Origin: Neoscytalidium dimidiatum
Taxonomy: Eukaryota; Ascomycota; Dothideomycetes; Botryosphaeriales; Botryosphaeriaceae
Reading direction: 5' to 3'
Length of the DNA: 64,000 nt
Assembly (NCBI GenBank): GCA_037367355.1
Contig: CM074705.1
Coordinates: 62,001-126,000 of the forward strand
Shown here: piece by piece, positions 45,023 through 57,010 of the stretch
Numbering within the stretch: position 1 is the stretch's first letter
Layout of the letters: each line of letters opens with the position of its first letter
Notes under the pieces: model-generated
The model's database searches: none
What the model was told of the DNA's origin: nothing
The model's input: only the letters and a program-made list of their open reading frames with translations
Program-made: the position numbers and the translations under genes

Positions 45023-46314
45023 GTTTGTTCTTCGTAACTTCTGACGCGGGTCACTGAGGATGAAGATGAAAAGGGAGGCACGTCGTTAGAGTCAAGTAGC
45101 AGCAAGCAACAGGTTCGAGCGGGGAAACGCTTCCAAAAGCTTATCAAACGGCCTAGCATTCCTTGGCGATCCGCTTTCCATTCCTTGGTAACACATTATC
45201 CCTTCACAGCCACCGCGCCGTGCGTGTACACCGGTGATTCTCTACCACACAATGCCCGAAACAGAAAATGTGCGCCGATGCAAGGCGATGTGGTCTGCCG
45301 GTGAATACGGGGCCCCCTCGCGTGCCCCAATACCTAATCTGGTCAGCGGGCTTCCAATGAGACGGGGCGCTCATGACACGTGCAATAGGCCGCAGGCACA
45401 CTTTGTAGGACTTAGGGGAATTAGTGGTGGCTATGGCTCGTATTCGGCCCGCTCGTACACTAGAGTTGCGGGCCTTGATATCTGGCCACCAAACAAGCTA
45501 CGGAAATAAGACCTCCATAGTCGGCGCAACCCCGGCGGATGTTCTTCCACTACCGAATCCTGGACCTTTTGGTAATCACCGTGGGTCAACAAACAGCTCG
45601 AACAGTCAAATTTGTTCCATCGACTGCTTAAGATTAGATGCGAAGAGCGACCATCAACGCCGATGCAAGTCCGGCCTAACCAGACGTACTAACGGTGCCC
45701 AACGTGCCACACACGCTAAAGCTGACAAATATCATAGTGCCTGCGAGGCGTTGGCGAATGCCGTGCCAAATAGTATGCTATGATGCTGTAGCTGTTGTTT
45801 AGGGCCGCAAATTTCCATAGCCTAAGAAGTCTACTTGGCTGCAGTACCTATCCGTAGGCTTTAACAAAGCGTCAAACCCAAGTGTTCTGTGGGCGGCATA
45901 TCTACTCGTATTCGGGTACGGTGCCATCCCACGGCATGTAATACAATCAGACGGTCTACGACGTTGGCGGCCAAGTGAGTGATGGTTCGCCTTATACCGC
46001 AGAAGACCGATGTTGTCTCGAAGCACCGATTGATAAACCAAGTAACGCATATCTTCTATCAGGCACTATGCCTTTCGTCAGTTTGCTCGCGTGCCACGTG
46101 AACGATATTTCCGAGCGAGTCCTGATCGTTGCCTTTTAGTTGACGCCGTACGCGCCGCGCGCCCGTGCGTCTGGACTTCCCTTGCAGGAGTTCTGCCCGT
46201 GTGGCTATGCTGGCTGTTCCGTATCTTGGCCCTTGGGATTTAGAATTCTCAAATGACGCTCTATGGATTTGTCCGTGCTGTCACTGAGAGCTTTATTACT
46301 TGATTACATCTAGA
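45023..46314. other. 1.3-kb intergenic
   Basis: Contains the promoter of the PAP2 gene and the 3' end of the GATA-factor gene (both minus). Open frames at 45234-45783 (+) show no domain. Nothing else seen. Confidence 0.45.
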
Positions 46315-47683
46315 CTAGTGTGCGCGCCGCTGTACCTCCTCCTTCTGGTCAGCTTCGCCTAACTTATCAAGCTCTTCCTGTATAGTTATTATTCGCTGCT
46401 GTAATTCCTGTAGCTCTGCCCCTAATCCCGCCCTCTTTTCCTGTCGCTGCTCAAAGGTCAACTCCGGTTTAACCGAAGGCACAGGAGCTACCCGTTTCCG
46501 TCGCCTGATCTCGCGTCCCTTCATTCGCATCGGTCGATCGATACTATGTAGCTTATAGTAGAGACCGCAAGCATTGCATAACAAGCGTCCAAATCTATCC
46601 CATCTCCAAAGTGTCGTTATAGAAGTGCCACAGTTGGCACAGGCGACGGCGGTGTCTGTGCCAACTGAAATCGCAAGCCGTTTCTCATATCGATTCTGAA
46701 CAGTGTATCTCTCGGATCGTTCGCCAACACCGATCTGAAGTGGTTCATTCGAGACATCGGCGGAAGAGGAGTTGGATCGAACGGCATTCGAAATGCGGTT
46801 ATTGTAGACTGGGCAACCTACGCAATCTTGCTGGCCACCAGTGCCGTTACAACGACCACCACCGGGACAGATCCCCGGTGCTGGTTCGTGGTCTCCATGA
46901 GTAGAACATTCGTTTTTAGAGTTTGTTTGAACAGTTTTGGCTCGCCATTGCGATTTCCTCGCGCTGAATTCTTGATCGAGAGAAGTAGTGGTACCCCTTT
47001 TTTGGTGTCTTGTTAGGTCCACAGGACGTGACTTATTCCATGCCCTTAGATACAGACCACAAGCATTGCATATAAGTTCTCCCGCAGGCGATCTCCTCCA
47101 CAGGGGAGTTTGCGCTGTGCCGCAGTTTCTACCTGCAATTAAGGTAGTGCTCAAGGTGAAAGGCGTGATAAGAGCCATACCTACAACGCTGGCCGGAACA
47201 AAGTGTATCTGTAATATCCGATTCCGGAAGAGACGGGCGAGAGGAGGAACCAGGACTGTGAGGCCGCGGATCACGATCGTCGTTGGAGCGGCTTGGGTCA
47301 TGTTCACGAGAATCGTTCTTTGTTACTTTCTCATTGCAGATGGCGACGAAGAAGGTTCGCTCCTCGTGCTCCATCGATGGCAAGTGATCGGACTCGTGGT
47401 TCGTATGATCCTTTGGGTGTTGATCTTTGGCAGCTTCCGAGGCGTCAGAGACCTGCTTCGGCCTAGGGTCTCGCCCTAGGACATGGTGAGCTGGAATCCG
47501 GTTAGCCTACTGAGCGGTGTTGTTGAACTTACCATCGCGTAATATATCCTGCGCGGAGATGCCGGGCATGATCGCTGTCGGAGGCGTTTGAAGCCGTTGT
47601 TCGGAGAGATGAGTCGAAAGGTTATCGTGCAGACACCGGAGAATAGTCAGAGCATAGAATGGAGAGGGGTTTGGAGGTGACAT
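46315..47683 (-). CDS. sreA: SreA/URBS1-type GATA repressor of iron uptake
   Basis: Exons (minus) 47683-47533, 47475-47181 and 47128-46315 give 419 residues. Two GATA zinc fingers of the CX2CX17CX2C type are present. The first starts CRNCGTAQTPLWRRSP, is split after its first cysteine by intron 2, and ends CNACGLY. The second starts CANCGTSITTLWRWDR and ends CNACGLY. Between them sits the diagnostic cysteine-rich region, CPGGGRCNGTGGQQDCVGCP, which in SreA, SRE and Urbs1 senses iron. The C-terminus has a leucine/glutamine-rich coiled coil (about 375-410). The family represses siderophore synthesis and iron-uptake genes when iron is sufficient, by binding ATCWGATAA-like sites. At 419 residues it is shorter than the 530-590 usual for the family, mainly in the C-terminal part. 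Second-finger arginine and leucine contacts look intact. Confidence 0.93.
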
Positions 47684-48338
47684 GGTGATGGAGGAGATTA
47701 GATAATGCTGTAGTTAGCGTCTTTCGCGTAAGCTGCACGCTAAGCTGGGGGTAGGGTGGCTGAGGCTATGTATGGCAGAAGCTTTCTGCTTGACTGTGGG
47801 CCAGGCAACCCACGTGCCTCAACACTCACCACTTATCCGGCCACCCCACTAAGACCAAGACGGAAGACGCACCGGAAAGGAGATAGAGAGCTTCTTGCTA
47901 AGCAGGCTGTGAAATGGCGTAGCAGAAATAGAGAAGGTGGGACAGTAGATCTTGAGGGCTCACCGATGACATGAAGAGTTGAACCCTGCTTCTGCCGTGA
48001 CTCGTACCAACCAGCGCGCTCAGACAGAATCACATTCATCACTTTGATCACCGGTAGCAAGCAATCTTGATCACATTGACCACTCCCTGTGTGTAAACCA
48101 TATTTATTGGCAGTACATAGAGCCTTCATACTTATCAAATTGATTTCTACCAGAAACACTTGTGCGAACCTTTCCGGCCTACTGCGACGGCTTCAGAAAA
48201 CACGGTTACCTAACAGTATGCATTTGCCCCCTCTGAAAGGAGCACTGGTATGACACTCATTCCGTTCAGCCAAATCAATTCATTAGATGTGCAAAATAGT
48301 TAGTAAACAGGGCCAGACCCTACAGCCGTGCTTTTACT
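47684..48338. other. intergenic, sreA promoter side
   Basis: About 650 bases upstream of the GATA factor. Open frames 47756-47974 (+) and 47833-48159 (-) overlap without motifs. No clear gene. Confidence 0.45.
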
Positions 48339-49019
48339 CATCAGCAAAATTCCCCAGCCAGTTTCGGCTAAGAGCCTTAGGTCCAATAGGAAACGTGCCC
48401 ACCTATCTAGCTCGTAACCCCGTAATTAGAGCTAGCACTTCTAGAGCTTCTAGAGCTTCTAGAGCTTCTAGAGCTTCCGAAGGTTCTAGAGATTCTAGAG
48501 CTTCTAGAGGGTCTAGACGTTCCGGAACGCGCGTATACGGACTACCTTAATACGGTCGTAATTCTTAAAGTTTACCTTAGCGCGTTATTCGCACTAGCGC
48601 TAGCGCTAGCGCGTAGCTACCGCCCCCGCGTAGCTATAACTACCGCCTACGCGTAGCTATAACTACCGCCTACGCGTAGAATTTCGCTTAATCGTTCGAA
48701 TTTTACCTTCTTTCTTTAATAGCGTTAATAGCTATAGAGAGAGAGCTTTAGCGAATTCTACGTATACGAGCTATACGAAAAAGAATAAGTATTTTCTTAG
48801 AAATCGTCCGTACGCGCGTACGAAATAACTAGACTCTCTAGAAGTACTAGAATCTCTAGAACCTCTAGAATCTCTAGAACCTCTAGAAGCTCTAGAGGCT
48901 CTTAGGTCGGGCTAGACTATAAATTAAGGTTATAGTCCCTACGTTCTAACCCGGATCGGCATAGGGTCGACATAGGGTCGACAACTTAGTGGCTTGGCGC
49001 TCGGGGAATTTTGCTGATG
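48339..49019. mobile_element. 681-bp element with 17-bp TIRs and RIP-saturated core
   Basis: CATCAGCAAAATTCCCC at 48339-48355 is the exact reverse complement of 49003-49019. Between them, 48421-48959 contains no TpG at all and only two CpA (48436, 48592) by direct reading, while CpG and TpA are abundant. It holds tandem CTAGAGCTT units (about 48440-48475), CTCTAGAA-type units (about 48835-48900) and three repeats of a CGCGTAGCTATAACTACCGC-like unit (about 48610-48680). This dinucleotide pattern is the signature of RIP, which converts CpA to TpA. No transposase frame survives. A non-autonomous DNA element or a remnant around a repeat is likely. Confidence 0.7.
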
Positions 49020-50199
49020 CTCGAACGGGCCCAACGAACGTGGAGGCGCCTGTCGGCTGCCACAAGTCCGTTCAATGGAGCGTCAATGTTGAAAAAGCCA
49101 TGCTCGTTCAAGCCGCAGCAACCGTGGAGCAGATTTCGTCAGCTCTTAGTCAGCTTGCAGACGCTGATTACTTCAATTTCGAAGTTTCGAAACACTGCAG
49201 AAGCCTTTGATCCGGTCTTTCTGGATATTGAGAATTTCACATTCACTACAGCCGTAAAAGCTAGCAAAGCCGTTACTGTTGCGCTCGGACTTTCTCCAAA
49301 GAATTTGACTTCTGTATTAAAGCATTCCTTCCCAACATCTTTATGAAGCCGCGGAACACAGCCTCCCTTAGCTTTAGTAATATTCCATCAGGATATTTTA
49401 TAGTTGGATAAATCGGCCTTATTCGCCCCTTTACACTTTAATAATGAATTGCAATCATATAATCGAGACGATAACATTGCAGTCGGACCTTCGAACTTTC
49501 TAGGGGCTTCTCTTAGTGAATCAGACATCTTTACCTGAGCAGTGGAACTGCGAAAGTGCGAGGAGCTTGAGCCACGACATCTCTGTAAACTTGATGGAGT
49601 GAATCTATACCACCATGAGCTCGGATTGAGATTCCGGAAGTGTACAATGCATTTATTACTAAGCCTACGGCTCGGTGATGCACAAGCACGGGCTTGTTTT
49701 CTAGGTCTTATGGCCTCTGATACATTAGTATGGGTGAAGTACTATTATAAGATACAGAACTAGCTTCCAAGTGGCTGGAAGTGGTAACGAATTCATGAGG
49801 AGAGTGGGCGGCGCGGGGGTTGGAGGAGAGTAGTATGTATTCCAGTTCACATCGTAAATGTAGAATAAAATAGATACGGAAGAGAAAAAGGCAGCATGCT
49901 GTTACAACATTGCTTTCTATGTAGTCAGAGTATATACGTCAACGCGCTCCATGTCACGGCCAGTGGAACATAAACATCAGTTGAATTAGACTCCACCGCC
50001 ACGTGACCAGAATCTGGACGTTCAGAAATACCCGTTGAACAGCGCGAGAGACAATGGACGCTACTAGCCTATTAAGTTCATATTATCTATACTTTATAGC
50101 TTATGCATAATTCTGTACGGCTCTCTTTTAGACTCTCTCCAGTTTTTCATCTATCATCGGCCCGAACGCGGGCAGGCAGAGAAACATGAAATTCAGCTC
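49020..50199. other. 1.2-kb region with coding relics of unknown origin
   Basis: Frames 49011-49346 and 49542-49763 (+) contain protein-like stretches, for example KFRNTAEAFDPVFLDIENF and LRLGDAQARACFLGLM, but stops separate them and no start or splice model joins them. Possibly a decayed gene adjoining the TIR element. Family not recognised. Confidence 0.3.
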
Positions 50200-52283
50200 C
50201 TGACCTGTGCCAGACGCTTTTTCTGGTCAGCTTACCCCTCTTCCTTTGGGTAGGTCAGCAGGAGCGCGTGAATCACGTTCCAGATCTGTGCGAGGACTAC
50301 TATTAGGTCCAATCTTTCTTCCAGACTATCCACGGAGAGGCACCCGTGAACTCGAGCTGCATTATGGTTGCTTCCGGCACGCTCGTTGAAGTGGCGAATA
50401 AAAGAGTTCTCGATATCGCAGTGAATCGCCAGACTACCGGATTCAAAATACCCCTTTGTGCCTTAACATTGTTCGAAGAGGTCGGGAAACGCACATTAAT
50501 CATCACATTACACCACTCCGATATCTTTACACTTCATCTTCAGCGATCTTCGACGCGCGTATTTCCAGCTCGGTTTTTAGCCGCGGCTCCAGTCCCGACA
50601 AGACTTGAATTTTAGAGAATGCATCTCAGACCAAGAATACCGGGATACTGCCAAGTCCTGGGAGAAGGAGCTGGCATGTTTGCCGGCGGCGACAGCCGCT
50701 CTTTCCCCTATCTTTCAGCCAAGCGCACGACGGTTGACACCAAGCTGCAGTTCGTGGATCACACACTCACGTTGGCAGCCTCTCTCAAATCCCTTCATGA
50801 CTTCTCCAGACAGATGGGCCTTGTATCCGTTGTGTCTGTTATCAGGGCCGCGTTCGGCTGCACACTGGCCGAGTATATAGAATGTCCATCCATCCTTTTT
50901 TGGAGACTTTTTCGGATAGCATCAGTAACCCCGAGCTCTCAGATGCGGCGGGCCAACTCATTTCGGTGATTCCAGTCACGGTGTATTCGAACGGAACGGT
51001 TTGCGAAGCCATTGCACGGCAGGCAGCCATGTTGGACGAGTCAGTGAAACAAGGTAGGGTGCATCCTCGCAACATCAAGCGGCTTGTCAACCGCCAACTT
51101 TCCCAGCCGCTTTATTGTGCAATGTTTGCGTATCATCCTGACACTGGGATCAAGGAAGATGCAAGCGAACCTGCCATCCGGGGTGGGCGGGTGGAGCTGA
51201 TTTCGCTTGCAGTGGAACATCCAATTGCATTAAACGTTGAGCAACTTGGAGAGGCGCTAGCGGGTACTTTCTCTGCCCTGGACGCGATAATGAGCACTGA
51301 CCAAATAGCGATCTTTGCCCGGCAGGTGGACGCTTTGGTTATTGCCATGCTCCGGTCACCTGATTGTCCTGTAGCAGACCTTACAGAGGAGTTCCCCGTG
51401 GATTTTTTGTCTCTTGCGGAGCCAACAATCACCGAAGCCATCCTTCGTGCACCTTACCTTTCGCTCACATTTTGGTTGGACCACTGGGCGAACAACAATC
51501 CCGACTTGGTGGCCCTGTAGATCGCGAGCAAGATCAGCCATGGAGGATTGGTGAGCAAAACTTGGAGCTACAGGGAGGTCAGCACTACGTGGGATCGGGT
51601 TTCTAGCTTCCTGGTCCAGACCGTATTGAGTAAACGTATATGCACCGTTTTAGTCATTTATTGCATACGCACTGGTTGCCGGAAATTGGAAGGGTAGGAA
51701 CTGCTACCTTCCCGTACGAGCGGAGGACCTCCCTCCAGGCTCTCTTGCTTCACGACAGTGGGTCAGCAATACTCTTCACAGACAAAACATCAATAGCAAC
51801 ACTACCAAACTCACCGACAGAATATCGTATCATAATGGATGACGAGACAGACTTCACGGAAAAGCTGGTGGTAACGAGCTCGCTGGACCACATATCGACG
51901 GAATCGCGGAGGGGCGATAATTGTATATTTTGTGTACTTCCGGATCTACCGGCACACTCAAAGGAGTGCTAGTCAGCCGTGGTAACTTGTCAGCGTTCAA
52001 GGAAGCGCAGTCCGATTTCGTCTGCCGAGAAATGCCGGACACACGAGCGCTGGCCGGGAGAGGCAAGTACCTCGCTCACGCCAGCCGAGCGTTCGACGTA
52101 CACATTGCAGGGATGGTATCGGCATGGCGACGCGGGCTGGCTGTAGTCACGGCACTGCGAGCAATGCTACTGGATAATCTACCACTTGCATTGCGTATGC
52201 TCGGGATAACGCACAATGGATTCGTACCTTCCAGAACTCGCTTTGCGTGGCGACTGAATGGCTGGTGTTTGAGGGCATTTTAA
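50200..52283 (+). pseudogene. NRPS condensation-adenylation remnant
   Basis: Fragments in three frames follow the order of an NRPS module. A condensation-domain start is seen at 50346-50520, where LIITLHHSDIF stands at the HHxxxDG active site but has lost its final residues. Its middle follows at 50600-50870 (EYRDTAKSWEKELA). The long frame 50882-51520 carries the C-domain end and the start of the A domain (WANNNPDLVAL). TAG at 51518-51520 interrupts it, while protein-like sequence continues in frame beyond. The A domain resumes in another frame: YILCTSGSTGTLKGV (core A3) at 51921-51965, then ASRAFDVHIAGM and GITHNGFVPS near 52080-52230. It ends without later cores, carrier or second condensation domain. 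The product would have been a peptide; identity unknown. Clearly broken. Confidence 0.8.
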
Positions 52284-52601
52284 TCCGGAACTTCCACAGG
52301 ACATGGCTACTAGCATTTCTCTCGTCTGCTCATTTCTCCGTACAATCTTAGTTTAGATGAAGCAGAACTTAACTGTTGGGCGGCGTCTATATCACCATAT
52401 TCCTAACAGAGGATCTTTAGAAAAGTAGTAACCCCAACGCACGGATTTGTTCAAGGTCCTTCAGTGTTTGATGGGAAATTGCTTTCCAAATGATTATCAT
52501 GCGGAGACCCTTACGAAGAGGCAGGAAAATAACAAATGGGCGGCTTCATTAAGAAGAGTGGTATTTCATTGAGGTAACACAAAAGAGCAGCCCATACTCC
52601 G
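52284..52601. other. intergenic between NRPS remnant and P450
   Basis: About 320 bases with no feature recognised; the remainder of the NRPS gene is absent here. Confidence 0.5.
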
Positions 52602-54425
52602 CTACTGATGGTGAACCTTCCGCAACCTTATCTTATCGATTAGACCACTGACCTCCTCGGGACTCTGCTTCCATTGCCCATCTGCAGTAAGTAGGTCATC
52701 ATTCATTTTGTTCCACGTGGCCCGAATCAGCTTTTCTTTCGCATCAGAGCGGGCCGTCACCTTGACTTGGTATGGCGGGAACATCCGAGCCAGTCCGGGT
52801 CGGCTGTTCTTGACATCGATGTCTATTTCGTTCCCCGACGCATCCTTTGCTTTTTCTATGTTGAAAGCCCAGAGCCAATTAGAAATGGCTAGATAAATGC
52901 TGCGTTCAGCAAGGTGTTGACCAGGGCAAATACGGCGGCCAGCCCCAAAGGTGAACAGCTTGGTGGCAGCACCCAATTGATCTCCCGTTGCCATTTCGAT
53001 CTGGCCTTCCCATCGCTCCGGCATGAATCGATACGGCTCTGGATACACATTGGGATCGTGGTGAATAGCCCAGGTATTGTAGAGCAGGCCCGTTCCTTGA
53101 GGGATCCTATATCCTCTCCATTCAAAGTCTTTGGTTGCCGCATGTGGAAGGCCGAGAGCTCCGACAGTAAACCAGCGATGCAGCCTATATGAGATATATT
53201 GTTTAGATTTCTTGTTTCAAAATTTAACTGGTATATGTCAGACTCACTCTTGTTCCATTTGCCGGACGTACACCAAGTCTACTGCATCCTCATCTCGGGG
53301 CAAGCGGTCAAAGCCAACAACACGATCGATTTCTATGTACGGTCAGACCGCGAGAATGAACTACACTTGAACCGTCTAAGCCTCACCTTCTTGTGCCTTG
53401 CGCTGCGTATCAGGATAGAGAGCCATAGCCGCAATCCAGGCATGAATGCTGTTTGCAGTCGTCTCCGTGCCGGCCTGGAGACATCATATTAGTCTCTGTC
53501 GTTATATGTCAAAATTGATCAAGGCAATCATACTCCGGCTAAGATTTCCAGTATCCCAGCCGCCTGCGTATCATTCAACTGCAATACTTCCTGATTCTCT
53601 CGGACTGCCTGGATAAAAGACGGTAGTGTTGTGTTCTGAGCCTTCTTGAAGTGCACGAGCGTGTTTTCCTCATACTCCTTGAAGATCTTTTGAGCTTCTC
53701 TCTTGGGACTGAAGAGAGAGGCAGGAAGCTTCAGTAAGAGGGGATAGAAGTTCACCCAGTTGTACTGGATATTGAACTTCGTTGCCGCCAAGAATGTCTT
53801 CATAATCTGCCCCACGATAGGGTTATCCGAATTCGGCACGCGGTAGCCTACTGTCATGCTCATGGAAACAGAATTAGCATATCTCGCAATATGCTTCGCG
53901 AAATTCTCGGGAGTATCTAGCATATCAAGAAGTAGCTTCGTCCCTTCCAGAATCTGATACGGAAGGTATTTTTTAGAAGCGGTGACGTTAAGCATCCCAT
54001 GCCACTGGCGCCGGGCATTGCGCCAATTAGGTCCGTTCTCCTGAGCAGGTGAATAACCACCTCTACAGATCATATTAAGAGGCAAATTCGGACGAGTTGA
54101 GCTGTTCTGGCCTTGCTTAATAAATAATTCGTGGGCAGCGCTTTGCTCATTGACAACTATGTACGGAACGGTGCCTTTCATGAAGGAAAAGACGGGCCCG
54201 TATTTTTGAGCCCATTCCTGGAATTTCCTTTCTTGGAAGAACGCGGGCAGCTGTGTCGTTCAATCGCAAGGTTTTCAAGCGCATGGATGGAGACTATACC
54301 TGTCGCAAATTCCCAAAGATAGGCTCAGTTGGAGGCCCCGGTGGTAGGTTTGTAGGGCGGTGGCCTAAACCCAAGATATAATAGAGGCTGAAAGATACTA
54401 GAGCAGTGAGAAGTATGAGAATCAT
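52602..54425 (-). CDS. cytochrome P450 monooxygenase
   Basis: Exons (minus) 54425-54300, 54250-53534, 53474-53387, 53332-53248 and 53184-52602 give 532 residues. The N-terminus MILILLTALVSFSLYYILGL is a membrane anchor followed by the proline hinge NLPPGPPTEP. The I-helix motif AGTETT spans intron 2. The ExxR helix reads ELHRW, completed across intron 4. The heme loop is FTFGAGRRICPGQ with the Cys ligand. The layout, with LGLPHA after ExxR and this hinge, resembles fungal P450s of the CYP64/CYP620 kind that decorate secondary metabolites; the substrate is unknown. It should be ER-anchored and need a P450 reductase. The gene is intact and lies head-to-tail against the broken NRPS module, suggesting a former common pathway. 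Confidence 0.9.
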
Positions 54426-56000
54426 TTTATTGTGAAGATAGTATTATTTCTTGGAGAAGTTGGAGGCGCTGAGAGTAATGGCTGGATGGACTGGGTCTCT
54501 ATTATACCCTTGAATTCCGTCACTGCCAATTGACCGCTGGGGTTACCGAATAGCCTTATTATTCGTTCCGCATGAAGCCTAAAAGTATATTTTAGACAGA
54601 CTCAGTGAACGCACCCCCACTTTTACAGGCGTAAGCGATCTTTCGAACATGTATTAGCTTAGCTTAGTTGGATGAGTAAATCAGCGCTTTGTAATATTCA
54701 TAATAAGTTTTTGTTTACAATTCAGTATGGGTCACTGTTAGATCATATAGTGCACAGGGATTGATTGAATTACTACTAGCCATCTGAAGAGGCTAGTGGA
54801 AGTGACTTAATATAAAGAAGATGGTTCCCGATAGCTGTCTGTAGCGTGATACGTGTGCAGTGTCGGTCATCGGTAACCGAAGTAATGAAAATTCAATTCC
54901 ACGGTTCGGCATCTAGTTCTAGACTTAGTCGAGTAACTTTATATTGCGCGTATATTTTAAGCTCGAACCCCACGTCTCGGCCTCCCCGCTCGGTTAAGCT
55001 CGATGGATGCATCGCCAGAGTTAGCCAGGATAAACACATCTGACAAATCCATCCCACTAATAGGATGTCTACGCAATGATACTTCCAAAGTTATCGTGAG
55101 CCAAGGGCTGGTAGAAGCGCCAGCCAAGCCAGCTAAACTTTGAGTTTTGCGACGTAACTGTAATAGCTTTGTCGGTCATGATTAGTAAAGTGACCCTGTA
55201 AGTCCATGGGGATTCAAACGAAATGGTTTGTGGTGAAGATGATCTAGCACAACTGTCAGATTCAAATGTCCGACCTGAATGCCTAAGATCAATTGGGGTC
55301 GGGTTGAATTAGATCGGTGTATTTGGGTTACGATATGTTGTATGTTGGCCCGCTTTTTTTGTTACTTTCTTGACTCACCTCTTAGCCAATCTCCGTTGAG
55401 TAGTGATGCGGTGGCTGTTGTGATGCTCCATCACCAGTCCTATCCCGGCACGATAGTCGAACAGTTAATTCTAGGAACCCAATCGCCGCCAGAACCACCC
55501 GCAAATCCGGATTCCGTCCCTCCTTATGTTTCTTTAATGAAGCACCGATTTTGAAAGCCTTTTATCTGCCGTTAGGTTGTGGATTCCACAAAAATCACAT
55601 CTTTTCAGCGAGAGAGGTTGACACGTATCAAAAACGGTTTTATCTTCTTGGTTATTCTATGGAAAAGCATCTTGGTAGATCGGCACAGCGCAATTCGGAA
55701 TCCGGCCGTCATAGCTTTGATAGGACACCAGTATTCAAACCCTTCTGAAGCTTTCAGTATACCCATTCGCCAGGATTCGGGAGGCAATTCGGGTGCATGC
55801 CGCATATCGATCCAGTCGCGGACTTCATTCTACACCTGCATAGTTTCACTACTTAAATATTGTACTTCCGAGATGTACGCCCAAACTTTGACCATTCGTC
55901 CATTATCTAATGAGTTGCAAGGTCGACGATTTTTGTAATCTCATCGAACTCAACAAGTGTAGAGGAGTGGCGCTGTATATTACGCCATCGATTGATATGT

Positions 56001-56069
56001 GTAGGACTATATTAAGGCCACTAACCAGCACTGAAAAACAGTGCGTCGTCGTACTTTTTCAGTTCGACA
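56001..56069 (-). repeat. dispersed about 70-bp repeat, copy C
   Basis: On the minus strand begins GTCGAACTGAAAAAGTACGA and ends at TAATATAGTCCTACA. It is the closest match to copy A. It contains GCACTG...CAGTGC able to fold back. Confidence 0.7.
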
Positions 56070-56244
56070 ATATGTTACATAAATAACCTATCAACTTGAC
56101 ACAAGGGTTTAATATATGGATTTTGATAGAACTCTCTGCTGATGCTATCAGATCTGCGTTATCCTTGATGCCATCCTGTGGTGGATATATTGCAAATTGG
56201 TCATGGACATATAGTGCTGTAAAGACGCCTCATTGCGAAAGAAC

Positions 56245-56318
56245 ATAGGTGTAAAACAATATATGGTCATTAGCCAACGCTATAAAAACAGTGCGGGATC
56301 GTGCTTTTTGACTTCGAC
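56245..56318 (-). repeat. dispersed about 70-bp repeat, copy D
   Basis: On the minus strand begins GTCGAAGTCAAAAAGCACGA; about 175 bases from copy C in the same orientation. It carries more A/T substitutions than A and C. Confidence 0.65.
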
Positions 56319-56339
56319 GTAACGGCAAGATCTTGCAAA

Positions 56340-57010
56340 CCCCTGACGCCATGTCCAAAGATCTGCACAAAGTGTTGGTCTTCGACAGCCTTGTCATGAA
56401 TGACAGCGCAACCAAACTCGAAGTCCCGCGGCTTCAACGTGGTCTCATCGAAGCGAATTTTGTCAGAGCAAGTTTTGTCGGCGAGGAAGACGTACCTCTG
56501 CGTCCTTCCAACTACGCTGCTCTGTTTGGAAGATGAGATGACGTCCTGTTCTTATTACGGTTTTCATGTGGTGGACTCAAAGCGATAATGGTCAACAAAA
56601 GGATCTTTCCTTCCTAGGACGCTGAAGTATATTCCGAATTCGGTGAGGACGAGCAAGCTGTGTTGCAGCCATCCGCTAGCCTAGCAGGCCCCAACTCCCA
56701 GATATTCCTGAAGCCCACTAAGAATGATCAGTTTCTCGCTGATGCATTGAGGGGCTGTTCGCATGATATCATTCAATTCCTGTTAAAGCATTCCCGGTGA
56801 AGAATGGCACTGCATTATGGAACTTTAACTCAGATTCTCAGTATCTCTGACTCACGACAGGAAACGCGCTAATGTACGGTTTGTCTTATATAACGGACCA
56901 CGTTAATTTTTCAATATGTGGGGCGTTTTGCACAAAGCGAACTTCTCTCCTTAAAAATCGTGAGCCTCGAACTCCAGAGCAGCTTGCAAAAGCACTTATC
57001 TAAGCTATCT
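56340..57010 (+). pseudogene. possible decayed gene, ankyrin-like fragment
   Basis: Protein-like sequence starts at ATG 56351 (SKDLHKVLVFDSLVMNDSA) and runs to a stop at 56534-56536. Another stretch (about 56620-56800) includes LADALRGCSHDIIQFLLKHS, which resembles the helix pair of an ankyrin repeat, followed by a stop. A third (about 56940-57000) reads SLLKNREPRTPEQLAKAL. No intron set joins them into one frame. The fragments may be relics of one gene; the assignment is weak. Confidence 0.3.

Noticed and set aside
48339..49019. Hidden transposase in the TIR element
   Set aside because: Longest frames are short translations of tandem repeats; no DDE or other catalytic pattern.
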